Assembly (NCBI GenBank): GCA_026162565.1
Contig: JAOEIQ010000001.1
Coordinates: 186,001 to 250,000 of the forward strand
Direction of reading: 5' to 3'
Length of the DNA: 64,000 nt
Origin: Flavobacteriaceae bacterium NBU2973
GTDB taxonomy: Bacteria; Bacteroidota; Bacteroidia; Flavobacteriales; Flavobacteriaceae
Part shown: one piece after another, positions 1 to 7,804 of the stretch
How positions within the stretch are numbered: position 1 is the first letter of the stretch
How the letters are laid out: each line of letters opens with the position of its first letter
Translations under genes and position numbers: made by a program
The notes under the pieces: model-generated
The model's input: only the letters and a program-made list of their open reading frames with translations
The model's database searches: none
Told to the model about the DNA's origin: nothing

Positions 1-335
1 TCTAAACTAAATTTTGGGCTAATAAACGTTTGCATAGTTTTAATATATTCTTCCAATTCAGATAGTTTATTAGAGGTTTCTTTATTGCCCTTTTCAGTAA
101 GCTTATAATATTTTCTTGTACGATTTTCAACTTTAGCAATTTCAACATCTAAAAACCCTTGCGCCTCTAATTTGTGAAGTGCTGGATATAATGCACCTTC
201 AGTTATATTTAATTCTCCTTGCGTTATTTTTTTTACTTTTTGGGTAATTTCATAACCATACATTTTATCACTCTCATCTAAAAGTTTTAAGATTATAGTA
301 ATAAGACTTCCCTTATATAATTTAGAATTACTCAT
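1..335 (-). CDS. PadR-family transcriptional regulator, 3' end cut by window edge
   Basis: About 111 residues are visible, starting at an ATG at 335 and still open at base 1. The protein shows the PadR winged-helix pattern: an N-terminal helix pair (YKGSLITIILKLL), the YGYEI-type motif (MYGYEITQKV, about residues 25-34), then ITEGALYPALHKLEAQGFL and a beta-wing with RKYYKLTEKG. PadR proteins are usually near 110 residues, so only the very end is likely missing. It is divergent from the reductase gene at 450. A -7 box and an inverted repeat sit just upstream, which fits autorepression, as is common in this family. The ligand and target genes cannot be read from the sequence. Confidence 0.9.
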   Translation of the reverse strand, partial: MSNSKLYKGSLITIILKLLDESDKMYGYEITQKVKKITQGELNITEGALYPALHKLEAQGFLDVEIAKVENRTRKYYKLTEKGNKETSNKLSELEEYIKTMQTFISPKFSL

Positions 336-342
336 AATAAAT

Positions 343-350
343 CAAATATA
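343..350 (-). promoter_or_regulatory. -7 promoter element of the padR-like gene
   Basis: The minus strand reads TATATTTG, a match to the Bacteroidetes -7 consensus TAnnTTTG, 7 bases upstream of the ATG at 335. I see no good TTG -33 element at the usual 17-23 base spacing. Confidence 0.5.
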
Positions 351-375
351 TACATAATTTTCTTATGCATATGTA
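351..375. promoter_or_regulatory. Inverted repeat, possible PadR operator
   Basis: Perfect 6-base arms TACATA (351-356) and TATGTA (370-375) are separated by 13 bases. A second, overlapping imperfect repeat (TATACATAA, 349-357, and TTATGCATA, 363-371) is also present. The repeat touches the -7 box of the regulator gene and lies between the two divergent genes. PadR operators commonly carry ACAT/ATGT half sites. The assignment is an inference in a very AT-rich stretch. Confidence 0.35.
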
Positions 376-426
376 AATTAGGTATAATTTTTTCTTAATT
401 ACATCTATTAACCTTTATTGCTTCCT

Positions 427-434
427 TATTTTTG
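427..434 (+). promoter_or_regulatory. -7 promoter element of the reductase gene
   Basis: TATTTTTG matches TAnnTTTG, 15 bases before the ATG at 450. It overlaps the in-frame TTG at 432, which argues that this TTG is not the start codon. No clear -33 TTG is seen. Confidence 0.45.
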
Positions 435-449
435 TCAAAAAAAATAAGC

Positions 450-1496
450 ATGTCTCAATTTTATAAACTAGCTATACAAAACATTATTAGAGAAACTGAA
501 AAAGCAGTAAGCATTGCCTTTACTGTACCAGAAAATTTAAAGAAAACCTTCACTTTTAAAGCTGGACAATATATTACTCTTAAAGCAACTATTAATGGAG
601 AGGATATTAGACGTGATTATTCTATATGTGCTTCAAAAAATAGTGGAGAACTTAAAGTTGCAGTAAAAGAAGTTGAAAACGGAACCTTCTCTAAATATGC
701 TAATAACACACTTAAAATTGGTGATATTTTAGAAGTTGCTCCACCAAATGGCCGTTTTATTTTTGAATCTAATAGCGAACGCTCAAGAACCATTACCGCT
801 TTTGCGGCTGGAAGTGGTATTACGCCAATAATGAGTATTGCAAAAACGCTTTTAGAAGAAGAACCTTTTAGTAATTTTATACTAGTTTACGGAAACCGTA
901 CTTTAAAAGAAACCATTTTTGCTGATGAATTATTACAGCTAAAATCTAAATATGGAAACCGTTTTCATATTCATTTTATTTATAGCCAATCTCAAGAACA
1001 AGATGCTTTATTTGGGCGTATAGAAAAAAGTACTGTAAACCTCATCGTCAAAAACAAGTATAAAGAGGTTGCTATTGATGCCTTCTATTTATGTGGCCCT
1101 GAAAAAATGATTCATGTTGTTAAAGATGTTTTAATTGAAAATGGCGTAAAAGAGCAATCTATCTTTTTCGAATTGTTCACATCTTCTGAAAACACTCAAG
1201 AAATCAAAGCTGACGGAACTACACAAATAAAAGTTATTGTTGATGATGAAGAACATGAATTCAGTATGCCACAGGAACAAACTATTTTAGAAGCTGCATT
1301 AAAAGAAAACATAGATGCGCCTTACTCATGCCAAGGTGGAATTTGTAGTAGTTGTATTGCTAAAATTACAGAAGGTAAAGCAGAAATGAGACAAAACAAC
1401 ATTCTAACAGATGGTGAGGTTGCTGATGGTTTAATTTTAACTTGTCAAGCGCAACCGACAACACCAACTCTTGTCGTAGATTATGATGATGTTTGA
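450..1496 (+). CDS. Ferredoxin-NAD(P)H reductase with C-terminal 2Fe-2S domain (PaaE/Hmp-like)
   Basis: This 348-residue flavin-dependent oxidoreductase passes electrons between NAD(P)H and a 2Fe-2S centre. Domains in order: FAD-binding barrel with the RDYS motif (residues 55-58), an NAD-binding domain with GSGITP (121-126) and LCGPEKM (near 214-220), then a plant-type ferredoxin domain with cysteines 294, 299, 302 and 332 in the C-X4-C-X2-C-X29-C spacing. The architecture is that of the phenylacetyl-CoA epoxidase reductase PaaE and related reductases. No paaABCD genes are present, so the electron acceptor is unknown. I use the ATG at 450 rather than the TTG at 432 because the latter overlaps a -7 box. 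The divergent PadR-like gene may control it. Confidence 0.88.
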   Translation: MSQFYKLAIQNIIRETEKAVSIAFTVPENLKKTFTFKAGQYITLKATINGEDIRRDYSICASKNSGELKVAVKEVENGTFSKYANNTLKIGDILEVAPPNGRFIFESNSERSRTITAFAAGSGITPIMSIAKTLLEEEPFSNFILVYGNRTLKETIFADELLQLKSKYGNRFHIHFIYSQSQEQDALFGRIEKSTVNLIVKNKYKEVAIDAFYLCGPEKMIHVVKDVLIENGVKEQSIFFELFTSSENTQEIKADGTTQIKVIVDDEEHEFSMPQEQTILEAALKENIDAPYSCQGGICSSCIAKITEGKAEMRQNNILTDGEVADGLILTCQAQPTTPTLVVDYDDV

Positions 1497-1519
1497 TTTC
1501 GAGAACCTCAATCACCAAA
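1494..1519 (+). repeat. Short dispersed repeat, diverged copy (family of 51255-51297)
   Basis: The stretch right after the stop codon contains ATTTCGAGAACCTCAA followed by a further ACC. The element at 51252-51272 has ATTTCGAGAGCCTCAA in the same context. Only the left half of that hairpin element is recognisable here. Confidence 0.35.
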
Positions 1520-2542
1520 CTACATAATAACATCTTTTATTTTAGAAACAATCTCTTCAGGTGAAATACTGCCAGCTGCTTGCTCATAACCATCTGGAAA
1601 TTTATTACCATAAATAGAGGTTGGAATTTTTGGAAACTTTTTTCTATCAGAAAGTAATTGATAATTGTCTAGTTGATTAAAAGGCGTAAATCCTGCAAAA
1701 GGATGCGTAACGCCCCAAACTGTGATTACTTTTTTTCCTAACATAGCTGCTAAATGTCCATTACCAGAATCCATTGAGAGCATGATATCTAAATTAGAAA
1801 TCACATTAAGTTCCTCATCTAGAGATAACTTTCCTGCAAGATTAATTACATTTTTATAGGTATCTGCAAGCGGTTGTAAAAACGAGATTTCTTTCTCTCC
1901 ACCTCCAAATAAAAGAATTTTATAATCTTTAGATAAAGCTTCTATAACATCTACCATTTTATCTAAAGGATACATTTTACTCTTATAAGCTGCAAAAGGT
2001 GCAATACCAATCCATTTGGAGCTTTTATTTCCTGTTATCTTAAGAGTCTCTTCGTTAAGTGTTTTAGCTTCTGGAAAAGATGGTTTAGTCAAGTCAATCT
2101 TAAATCCTAATGTTTCAAAAACATCAGCATAACGTTGATGAGTCGCTTTTAATTGCTTAACGTTTTCTCCAGAGACTAATGCATTTTTTTGAGCTCTACC
2201 TTTATCAATCTGAAAAAAAGGACTATTTGAAAGGAAAAACTTTAAAATATTACTTCGTAAAACATTATGTAAATCTGCAATAGCATCGATATTTAGCTTT
2301 TTAAGCTCTTTTGATAATTTATACAAACCAAAAACACCTTTATGTCTACCCTTTACATCAGCAGCAAAAACTGAAACATTTGGTAAATCTCTAAAAAAGG
2401 GTTTAAAAAACTCCCGTGTTAAAACGGTAAGTTTTACATCAGGATTTTGTTCTGTAAATGCTCTTAAAACAGGAATACTCATTGCTACGTCTCCCATTGC
2501 TGAAAGGCGTATTACTAGAATATGTTTTGGAAGGTTTTGCAT
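1520..2542 (-). CDS. Glycosyltransferase family 9 (heptosyltransferase-like)
   Basis: A 340-residue GT-B fold enzyme of family 9, whose members transfer heptose or related sugars from a nucleotide donor to the lipopolysaccharide core. The N-terminus carries the family pattern HILVIRLSAMGDVAMSIPVL. The C-terminal half has the donor-binding region SMDSGNGHLAAMLGKKV (near 256-272) followed by TVWGVTHP. The enzyme is expected at the inner face of the cytoplasmic membrane. It is the second gene behind the DUF4254 gene (gap 43 bases), a pairing I recall from other Flavobacteriaceae. The donor sugar cannot be told: many Bacteroidetes lack heptose in their core, so the label heptosyltransferase is only a family name. 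Confidence 0.85.
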   Translation of the reverse strand: MQNLPKHILVIRLSAMGDVAMSIPVLRAFTEQNPDVKLTVLTREFFKPFFRDLPNVSVFAADVKGRHKGVFGLYKLSKELKKLNIDAIADLHNVLRSNILKFFLSNSPFFQIDKGRAQKNALVSGENVKQLKATHQRYADVFETLGFKIDLTKPSFPEAKTLNEETLKITGNKSSKWIGIAPFAAYKSKMYPLDKMVDVIEALSKDYKILLFGGGEKEISFLQPLADTYKNVINLAGKLSLDEELNVISNLDIMLSMDSGNGHLAAMLGKKVITVWGVTHPFAGFTPFNQLDNYQLLSDRKKFPKIPTSIYGNKFPDGYEQAAGSISPEEIVSKIKDVIM

Positions 2543-2551
2543 CTCAACTTG

Positions 2552-2580
2552 TGAGATCCTGAAAATAAATTCAGAATGAC
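2552..2580 (-). repeat. Short dispersed intergenic repeat
   Basis: The segment TGAGATCCTGAA, six bases, then TTCAGAATGAC lies between two genes. It contains a CTGAA/TTCAG inverted repeat. A diverged relative is at 50101-50128. The form resembles the short CTGAA...TTCAGGATGAC elements I recall from many flavobacterial genomes. Confidence 0.45.
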
Positions 2581-2585
2581 ATATT

Positions 2586-3194
2586 TTACTTCTGTGCTCT
2601 TAACACAGGGTTTAATTCATCGTCATTGTACATTTTCATCTGCTTGTACACTTTCATGTACTTATCTCCATTTGAAATGTCATTTAGTAAATCATCAATA
2701 GCAGAACTTAAATCAATACGCTGCTCCAATAAAACATCTAGTTTTTTCTGGCAAGCTGCTCTATGATCTGCAGTTGCATCTTCACGAGTTGCCTCAAGAT
2801 TCATGTGATAAATTTTAAGTGCAAGAATTGACAATCTATCAATTGCCCAAGCTGGGCTTTCAGAGTTAATTTTAGCATCAGATTTTACAGCTACATCTTT
2901 ATACTTATTTAAAAAGTAACTATCAATAAACTCAACTGTATCAGTTCTGTCCTGATTAGACGCATCAATCATACGCTTTAACTTTAAAGCAGCAACAGGA
3001 TCGATGTTTGGATCGCGAATAATATCTTCATAAGCCCATTGTACAGTATCTATCCAACACTTTCTGTATAATAAATGTGCGATCAGATCGTCATTTTTAT
3101 CATACTTATTTGTAAATGGTTGATCAACTGTATTTAAAACTTTATAGGTTTTTATAACATCTTGAAAAATAGTATTCGCTTTATCTGAAAACAT
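2586..3194 (-). CDS. DUF4254 family protein
   Basis: A 202-residue, mostly helical, soluble protein with no signal peptide or membrane segment. I recognise it as a DUF4254-type protein (early WIDTVQWAYEDIIRDP, then DRLSILALKIYHM and a C-terminal helical region). The function is unknown. It is the first gene of a two-gene unit with the family 9 glycosyltransferase. This neighbourhood suggests, but does not prove, a role in lipopolysaccharide core assembly. Its own -7 element lies at 3218-3225. Confidence 0.75.
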   Translation of the reverse strand: MFSDKANTIFQDVIKTYKVLNTVDQPFTNKYDKNDDLIAHLLYRKCWIDTVQWAYEDIIRDPNIDPVAALKLKRMIDASNQDRTDTVEFIDSYFLNKYKDVAVKSDAKINSESPAWAIDRLSILALKIYHMNLEATREDATADHRAACQKKLDVLLEQRIDLSSAIDDLLNDISNGDKYMKVYKQMKMYNDDELNPVLRAQK

Positions 3195-3217
3195 AATATT
3201 AGAGTATTTAAGGACTG

Positions 3218-3225
3218 CAAATCTA
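3218..3225 (-). promoter_or_regulatory. -7 promoter element of the DUF4254-glycosyltransferase unit
   Basis: The minus strand reads TAGATTTG, matching TAnnTTTG, 23 bases before the ATG at 3194. No good -33 TTG is found at 17-23 bases. Confidence 0.45.
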
Positions 3226-3292
3226 CGGATTTTTTAGCAGGAAATAATCTTGTTATTAGTAACTTTAGCATTCAAAAAAAGAAACGCACATC

Positions 3293-3952
3293 ATGCTTAT
3301 TCATAACTTATCTGACGAAAATTCTATACTAAACACTTTTATGTCTGAAATTAGAGATCAACACATTCAAAAAGATCGCATGCGTTTTAGACGAAATATA
3401 GAACGTATAGGTGAAGTTATTGGTTATGAGATGAGCAAATCTCTTAATTATGAATCTACAAAAATTGAAACACCTTTAGATATCAGTTTAATTAACTTAC
3501 CAAAAGATGATATTGTTTTGTGCTCTATTTTAAGAGCTGGTGTCCCACTTCATAATGGCTTATTAAATTATTTTGATACTGCTGAAAATGCTTTTATTTC
3601 TGCTTATAGGCAACATAAAGAAAATCCCGAAACTTTTGATATTGTTGTAGAGTATTTAGCGTGTCCAAGTCTAGAAGGTAAAACATTAATTCTTGCAGAT
3701 CCTATGCTGGCGACAGGACAATCTATGGTTGCTACTTTCGAAGCTTTACTTCCTTTTGGCAAGCCAAAATCGGTACATTTAGCTTGTGTAATTGGTGCAA
3801 AAAAGGGGGTTGATTTTATTTCTAATTATTTTTCTGAAGACACACATCTTTGGATTGCGGCAATTGACGAAACTTTAAATAGTAAAGGCTATATTATACC
3901 AGGTTTGGGTGATGCAGGAGATTTAGCCTTCGGTGAAAAAACTCAGCATTAA
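3293..3952 (+). CDS. upp: Uracil phosphoribosyltransferase
   Basis: A 219-residue pyrimidine salvage enzyme that joins uracil and PRPP to give UMP and pyrophosphate in the cytoplasm. The PRPP loop is LILADPMLATGQSM (DPMLATG at 136-142). ILRAGVPLHNGL (79-90) and the C-terminal uracil-binding region IIPGLGDAGDLAFG are both present, so the enzyme looks complete. A weak -7-like TAACTTTA lies about 30 bases upstream of the ATG. The last 30 bases overlap the 3' end of the convergent membrane-protein gene at 3923. Confidence 0.95.
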   Translation: MLIHNLSDENSILNTFMSEIRDQHIQKDRMRFRRNIERIGEVIGYEMSKSLNYESTKIETPLDISLINLPKDDIVLCSILRAGVPLHNGLLNYFDTAENAFISAYRQHKENPETFDIVVEYLACPSLEGKTLILADPMLATGQSMVATFEALLPFGKPKSVHLACVIGAKKGVDFISNYFSEDTHLWIAAIDETLNSKGYIIPGLGDAGDLAFGEKTQH

Positions 3953-4864
3953 AAAAGTTGATGACACCAAGAACAGTAATACTAAAAGTAAATCTATAAC
4001 CCATTTTTTTTGAGCTTTTTCTAAATAAGTAGCAGTCATAATAGCTAACGACCCAAATAAAAAAATTAGTTCTCCACCAGTTTTTATTGGTGCTATTATT
4101 TCTATAACTATTGCGACAATAGACGCTATTACAATTAAAATATAAGAAGGCTTTATCTTACTGGTTTTTTCAGAGATAGTTTTTATAAAAAACAAAGACA
4201 TAATTGCCAATAATATTACAATAATCAAAAACTTGATAATAGATTGATAGGTTTTAAATGATGAGAAATCAAAACTTAATCCCGGGTAAAAATTTTCTTG
4301 TGGTAAGTAAGAGTCATACAAAACTATATGATAGGATATTACTAATAATGCTAAAACAATTAATGCCACAAAGGGTATTATCCAGTTTTTAATATCATTT
4401 TGCGAATAATATAGTAATGCTATTAGTATTAAAATAAAAAATAAAATTGACCAGAAATAAAATAATGATGCGACTCCAATCCAAAAAGCAGCATCAACCA
4501 GTTTTTTTTTAATCTCTAATTTGGAGTGAAGGCTTATTAAACGCCTCAAGGCAAACAAAATAAAAAGATTAGAAAGTAATAAGTTGGTTTGCGCTATACT
4601 CTCCGGAATTAAAGTTATAAATAACCCAAACAACAGAATGGCATAACTGTTTTTTTGAGTTAGATTATTCTTTCCAATTATAAAATCTAAAACAAAAACC
4701 GAAAAAATAGCTGTAAGTAAAAGACCTAGTTGTTTTAATATTTCATATACACTGAAATTACCTAAAATATGATCAAACTTTACTAATACAAACACAATGC
4801 CTATTAAAAAAGCAACTATAAGAATATTTATTGGTTTAGATTTCCCGAAAAAGCTTGAAAACAT
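3923..4864 (-). CDS. Polytopic membrane protein (DUF6427-like)
   Basis: A 313-residue protein with about eight to ten hydrophobic segments, for example INILIVAFLIGIVFVLV near the start and LLLVLLFLVSSTFLML at the end, so it is an inner-membrane protein. I recall a DUF6427 family at this spot between upp and purD in Flavobacteriaceae, but cannot verify the family number. No catalytic motif is visible and the function is unknown. It is divergent from the small protein at 4909 and converges with upp, sharing 30 bases of 3' end. Confidence 0.65.
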   Translation of the reverse strand: MFSSFFGKSKPINILIVAFLIGIVFVLVKFDHILGNFSVYEILKQLGLLLTAIFSVFVLDFIIGKNNLTQKNSYAILLFGLFITLIPESIAQTNLLLSNLFILFALRRLISLHSKLEIKKKLVDAAFWIGVASLFYFWSILFFILILIALLYYSQNDIKNWIIPFVALIVLALLVISYHIVLYDSYLPQENFYPGLSFDFSSFKTYQSIIKFLIIVILLAIMSLFFIKTISEKTSKIKPSYILIVIASIVAIVIEIIAPIKTGGELIFLFGSLAIMTATYLEKAQKKWVIDLLLVLLFLVSSTFLMLSFFTEG

Positions 4865-4884
4865 TTATAGAGTTTGTATATTTG
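4855..4884 (+). promoter_or_regulatory. Bacteroidetes-type promoter (-33 and -7)
   Basis: TTG at 4855-4857, a 19-base spacer, then TATATTTG at 4877-4884, a full match to TTG-N17-23-TAnnTTTG. It lies 24 bases before the ATG at 4909. The -33 TTG is the first codon of the longest open frame here, so that longer start is false. Confidence 0.7.
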
Positions 4885-4908
4885 CTGCGTAAATATAAAT
4901 ATATAAAG

Positions 4909-5136
4909 ATGAAAGATTTCTTTTACGCAATACAAGATTTATTTGTAAACTATTTATTCGCTCCACTAGATTATTTAAGATCGCTTGAGTTAGAAAACTG
5001 GTGGTTGGCTAATTTAGTGTCTTGGATTTTTATTATAGTTGGTATGGTAGCTTTTGTTTATTGGATGAAACAATTAGCAATTTTTAATGCTAATGGTGAA
5101 GAAGATAAAAGTATTTCTTCTCACTCATACCTATAA
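4909..5136 (+). CDS. Small membrane protein (DUF6341-like)
   Basis: A 75-residue protein starting MKDFFYAIQDLFVNYLFAPLDYLRSLE. It has one strong transmembrane segment (LVSWIFIIVGMVAFVYWM, about residues 37-54) and a short acidic tail. Function unknown; I recall a DUF6341 family next to purD in flavobacteria. I reject the upstream TTG at 4855 because it is the -33 box of the promoter at 4855-4884. The 3' end overlaps that of purD by six bases. Confidence 0.65.
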   Translation: MKDFFYAIQDLFVNYLFAPLDYLRSLELENWWLANLVSWIFIIVGMVAFVYWMKQLAIFNANGEEDKSISSHSYL

Positions 5137-6402
5137 ATCGAAACCTATATCTTTACGATAATTCATCTTATCAAAATGTAGTTTATCTATGTTTTGATAA
5201 GATTTTTTTAGTGCCTCATTATACGTATTTCCGTAACTAGTAATTGCCATTACTCGTCCTCCAGAAGTCACTACTTTTCCGTTTTCTTGTTTAGCTCCAG
5301 CGTGAAAAACTATGGAATCTTCTATAGATTCTAATCCTGAAATTTCTTTACCTTTTTCATAGGCTTCAGGATAACCTCCAGACACTAACATAACCGTTGT
5401 AGCAGCACGATCATCTATTTCAATATCTAAGGTATCTAAAGTTTGATTACCTACAGCTTGAAATAGCTCAACTAAATCATTTTTTAATCGTGGTAAAACT
5501 ACTTCAGTTTCAGGATCTCCCATTCTAACATTATACTCAATTACTTTAGGGTCATCTCCTACTTTAATTAAACCGATAAATACAAAACCTTTATAAGGCA
5601 AATTATCCTTTTGAAGTCCTAAAATAGTTGGTCTAACTATTCGTTCTTCAACTTTTTGCATTAGAGCATCATTTACAAAAGATACTGGAGAAATTGCCCC
5701 CATTCCGCCTGTATTTAAACCTGTGTCGCCTTCACCAATTCTCTTGTAATCTTTAGCTGTTGGTAATATTTTATAGTTTTTTCCATCAGTTAGAACAAAA
5801 CAACTAAATTCTATACCATCTAAAAACTCTTCAATAACAACTTTAGAACTTGCAGAACCAAATTTAGCATCTACTAACATATTTTTAAGTTCTAATTTTG
5901 CTTCGTCTAAATCGTTTAAAATTAGCACACCTTTACCTGCTGCTAATCCATCAGCTTTTAAAACATAAGGTGGTTTTAAGCTTTCTAAAAAAGCAAATCC
6001 TTCTTCTAAATTAGTTGCATCAAAACTTTGGTAAGCTGCAGTAGGAATATTATGTCTATACATAAACTCTTTAGCAAACTCTTTACTTCCTTCTAGTTCT
6101 GCAGCTGCTTTTTCAGGTCCAATTACTGCAACATTTTTTAAAGCATCATCACTTAAAAAGAAATCATGAATGCCTTTTACTAAAGGATCTTCTGGACCAA
6201 CAACAACCATATCTATATTCTTTTCAATAACATGTTTTTTTATAGCTTCAAAATCAGTCACATTAATATTAATGTTAGAAGCTATTTCAGTAGTTCCTGA
6301 ATTTCCAGGAGCTACATATAAATTGTTACAATGTTGACTTTGATTGATTTTCCAAGCGAAAGTATGTTCCCTTCCACCAGAACCAAGAATAAGAATGTTC
6401 AT
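5131..6402 (-). CDS. purD: Phosphoribosylamine-glycine ligase (GAR synthetase)
   Basis: A 423-residue ATP-grasp enzyme for the second step of purine synthesis: it joins phosphoribosylamine and glycine using ATP. The N-terminal loop is GSGGREH (7-13). The ATP-grasp core has KADGLAAGKGV, the GGMGAISP motif and the metal-binding region YNVRMGDPETEV. Length fits the family and nothing is missing. A good promoter lies at 6420-6451. It is convergent with the small membrane protein gene (6-base overlap) and divergent from the polysaccharide gene at 6485. Confidence 0.95.
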   Translation of the reverse strand: MNILILGSGGREHTFAWKINQSQHCNNLYVAPGNSGTTEIASNININVTDFEAIKKHVIEKNIDMVVVGPEDPLVKGIHDFFLSDDALKNVAVIGPEKAAAELEGSKEFAKEFMYRHNIPTAAYQSFDATNLEEGFAFLESLKPPYVLKADGLAAGKGVLILNDLDEAKLELKNMLVDAKFGSASSKVVIEEFLDGIEFSCFVLTDGKNYKILPTAKDYKRIGEGDTGLNTGGMGAISPVSFVNDALMQKVEERIVRPTILGLQKDNLPYKGFVFIGLIKVGDDPKVIEYNVRMGDPETEVVLPRLKNDLVELFQAVGNQTLDTLDIEIDDRAATTVMLVSGGYPEAYEKGKEISGLESIEDSIVFHAGAKQENGKVVTSGGRVMAITSYGNTYNEALKKSYQNIDKLHFDKMNYRKDIGFDL

Positions 6403-6419
6403 TTAGTTGTGTGTTTGCG

Positions 6420-6451
6420 CAAAAATAATTGGTTTTGCGTTTAAAAAACAA
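6420..6451 (-). promoter_or_regulatory. purD promoter (-33 and -7)
   Basis: Read on the minus strand: TTG (6449-6451), a 21-base spacer, then TATTTTTG (6420-6427), 17 bases before the purD ATG. It lies in the DNA that a longer reading of the rightward gene (TTG at 6407) would call coding, which supports the shorter start at 6485. Confidence 0.6.
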
Positions 6452-6484
6452 TTATTTTACAAAAACATATTTAGAGTTTTTCTT

Positions 6485-7804
6485 TTGAATTTATTTGACA
6501 CTACTTTAAAATTAAATGGTTTTCCGATTAAGGAAGCAAAAGCGTTGTTAAAAAGAATTCAAAGTAACAATGACTCTGAATTTCAAACGTATATTCAAGA
6601 TAAAAAACAGGAGATTCTTGACTACCATCTAAAGTATAATCCGTTTTATAAATCATTTATTGGAACTAAAGATATTTCTAATTGGAACTCTATTCCAGTA
6701 ATGACAAAACGTTATTTACAGCAACCTCTTGAACAAAGGCTTTCTGAAGGTTTTACAAAAAACAGTGTTTATGTAAATAAAACTTCAGGGTCTTCAGGTG
6801 ATCCATTTATTTTTGCAAAAGATAAGCTATGTCATGCCTTGACTTGGGCAATAATTCAAGATCGTTTTGGATGGTATAAACTTGATTTTAATTCCAGTAA
6901 GCAAGCTCGATTTTATGGAATTCCTCTAGACACTAAAGGGTATTATAAAGAGCGATTTAAAGATGCTTTGAGTAAACGTTTTCGGTTTTCAGTTTTTGAT
7001 TTAAGCGATGAAGCTTTTACTAAACATTTAAAAAAGTTTGAAACGACTACTTTCGATTATATAAATGGCTATACAAGTTCTATAGTACAGTTTGCGAAAT
7101 TTTTAAAGAAAAAGAACATTGTTTTAAAAAACATATGCCCAACTTTAAAAGCCTGTGTGGTTACTTCTGAAATGCTTTTTGATGATGACAAACAACTTAT
7201 GGAAACTGTATTTGGAATTCCAGTGATTAACGAATATGGTGCTTCTGAACTGGACTTAATTGCATTTCAAAACCCTGATGATTACTGGCAACTTAATAGT
7301 GAAACATTATTTGTAGAAATTTTAGATGAGAAGAATAATCCTTTACCAAACGGTCAAGAGGGTCGTATAGTCATTACATCACTTTATAATAAAGCACATC
7401 CTTTTATTCGGTATGATATTGGTGATATTGGTATTATTTCAAAATCTAGCACTGCTAAAAAGCCTGTTTTAGAAAAACTTATTGGTAGAACTAACGATAT
7501 TGCTTTTTTGCCAAGTGGTAAAAAAGCAGCTGGTTTAACCTTTTATTATATTACTAAAAGCATTATCGAAGATAATGGCCTTGTAAAAGAGTTTATAATT
7601 GAACAAGTATCCACAACCAATTTCAATATTAAATATGTAAGTTCTGTTAACCTTACTCAAGAAAAAATAATGACTATAAAAAAAGAAATGGAAAACTATC
7701 TTGAAAGTGGTTTAGATATTACCTTTGAGCGACTTGATAAATTAGAAAGAAGCCAAAGTGGGAAATTAAAGCAGTTTACGAGTTACATAAAACACGATTC
7801 ATGA
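6485..7804 (+). CDS. CapK / phenylacetate-CoA-ligase-like adenylating enzyme
   Basis: About 439 residues of the ANL adenylating superfamily, in the CapK-like branch often found in capsule loci. Visible motifs are TSGSSGDPFIFAKD (P-loop-like ATP site), YGASELDLIAF and FIRYDIGDIG. Such enzymes activate a carboxylic acid as an adenylate. The acid and acceptor in polysaccharide loci are unknown. No ATG is near: the frame is open from a TTG at 6407, but homologous proteins in my memory begin just before LKLNGFPI, so I choose the TTG at 6485 (MNLFDTTLKL). The stop overlaps wecB by 4 bases (ATGA), so the two are co-translated. Confidence 0.8.
   Translation: MNLFDTTLKLNGFPIKEAKALLKRIQSNNDSEFQTYIQDKKQEILDYHLKYNPFYKSFIGTKDISNWNSIPVMTKRYLQQPLEQRLSEGFTKNSVYVNKTSGSSGDPFIFAKDKLCHALTWAIIQDRFGWYKLDFNSSKQARFYGIPLDTKGYYKERFKDALSKRFRFSVFDLSDEAFTKHLKKFETTTFDYINGYTSSIVQFAKFLKKKNIVLKNICPTLKACVVTSEMLFDDDKQLMETVFGIPVINEYGASELDLIAFQNPDDYWQLNSETLFVEILDEKNNPLPNGQEGRIVITSLYNKAHPFIRYDIGDIGIISKSSTAKKPVLEKLIGRTNDIAFLPSGKKAAGLTFYYITKSIIEDNGLVKEFIIEQVSTTNFNIKYVSSVNLTQEKIMTIKKEMENYLESGLDITFERLDKLERSQSGKLKQFTSYIKHDS

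Noticed and set aside
6407-6484. N-terminal extension of the CapK-like protein from TTG 6407
   Set aside because: This stretch carries the purD promoter and gives a Cys/Phe/Lys-rich leader with no family match; TTG 6485 fits better, though still a non-ATG start.
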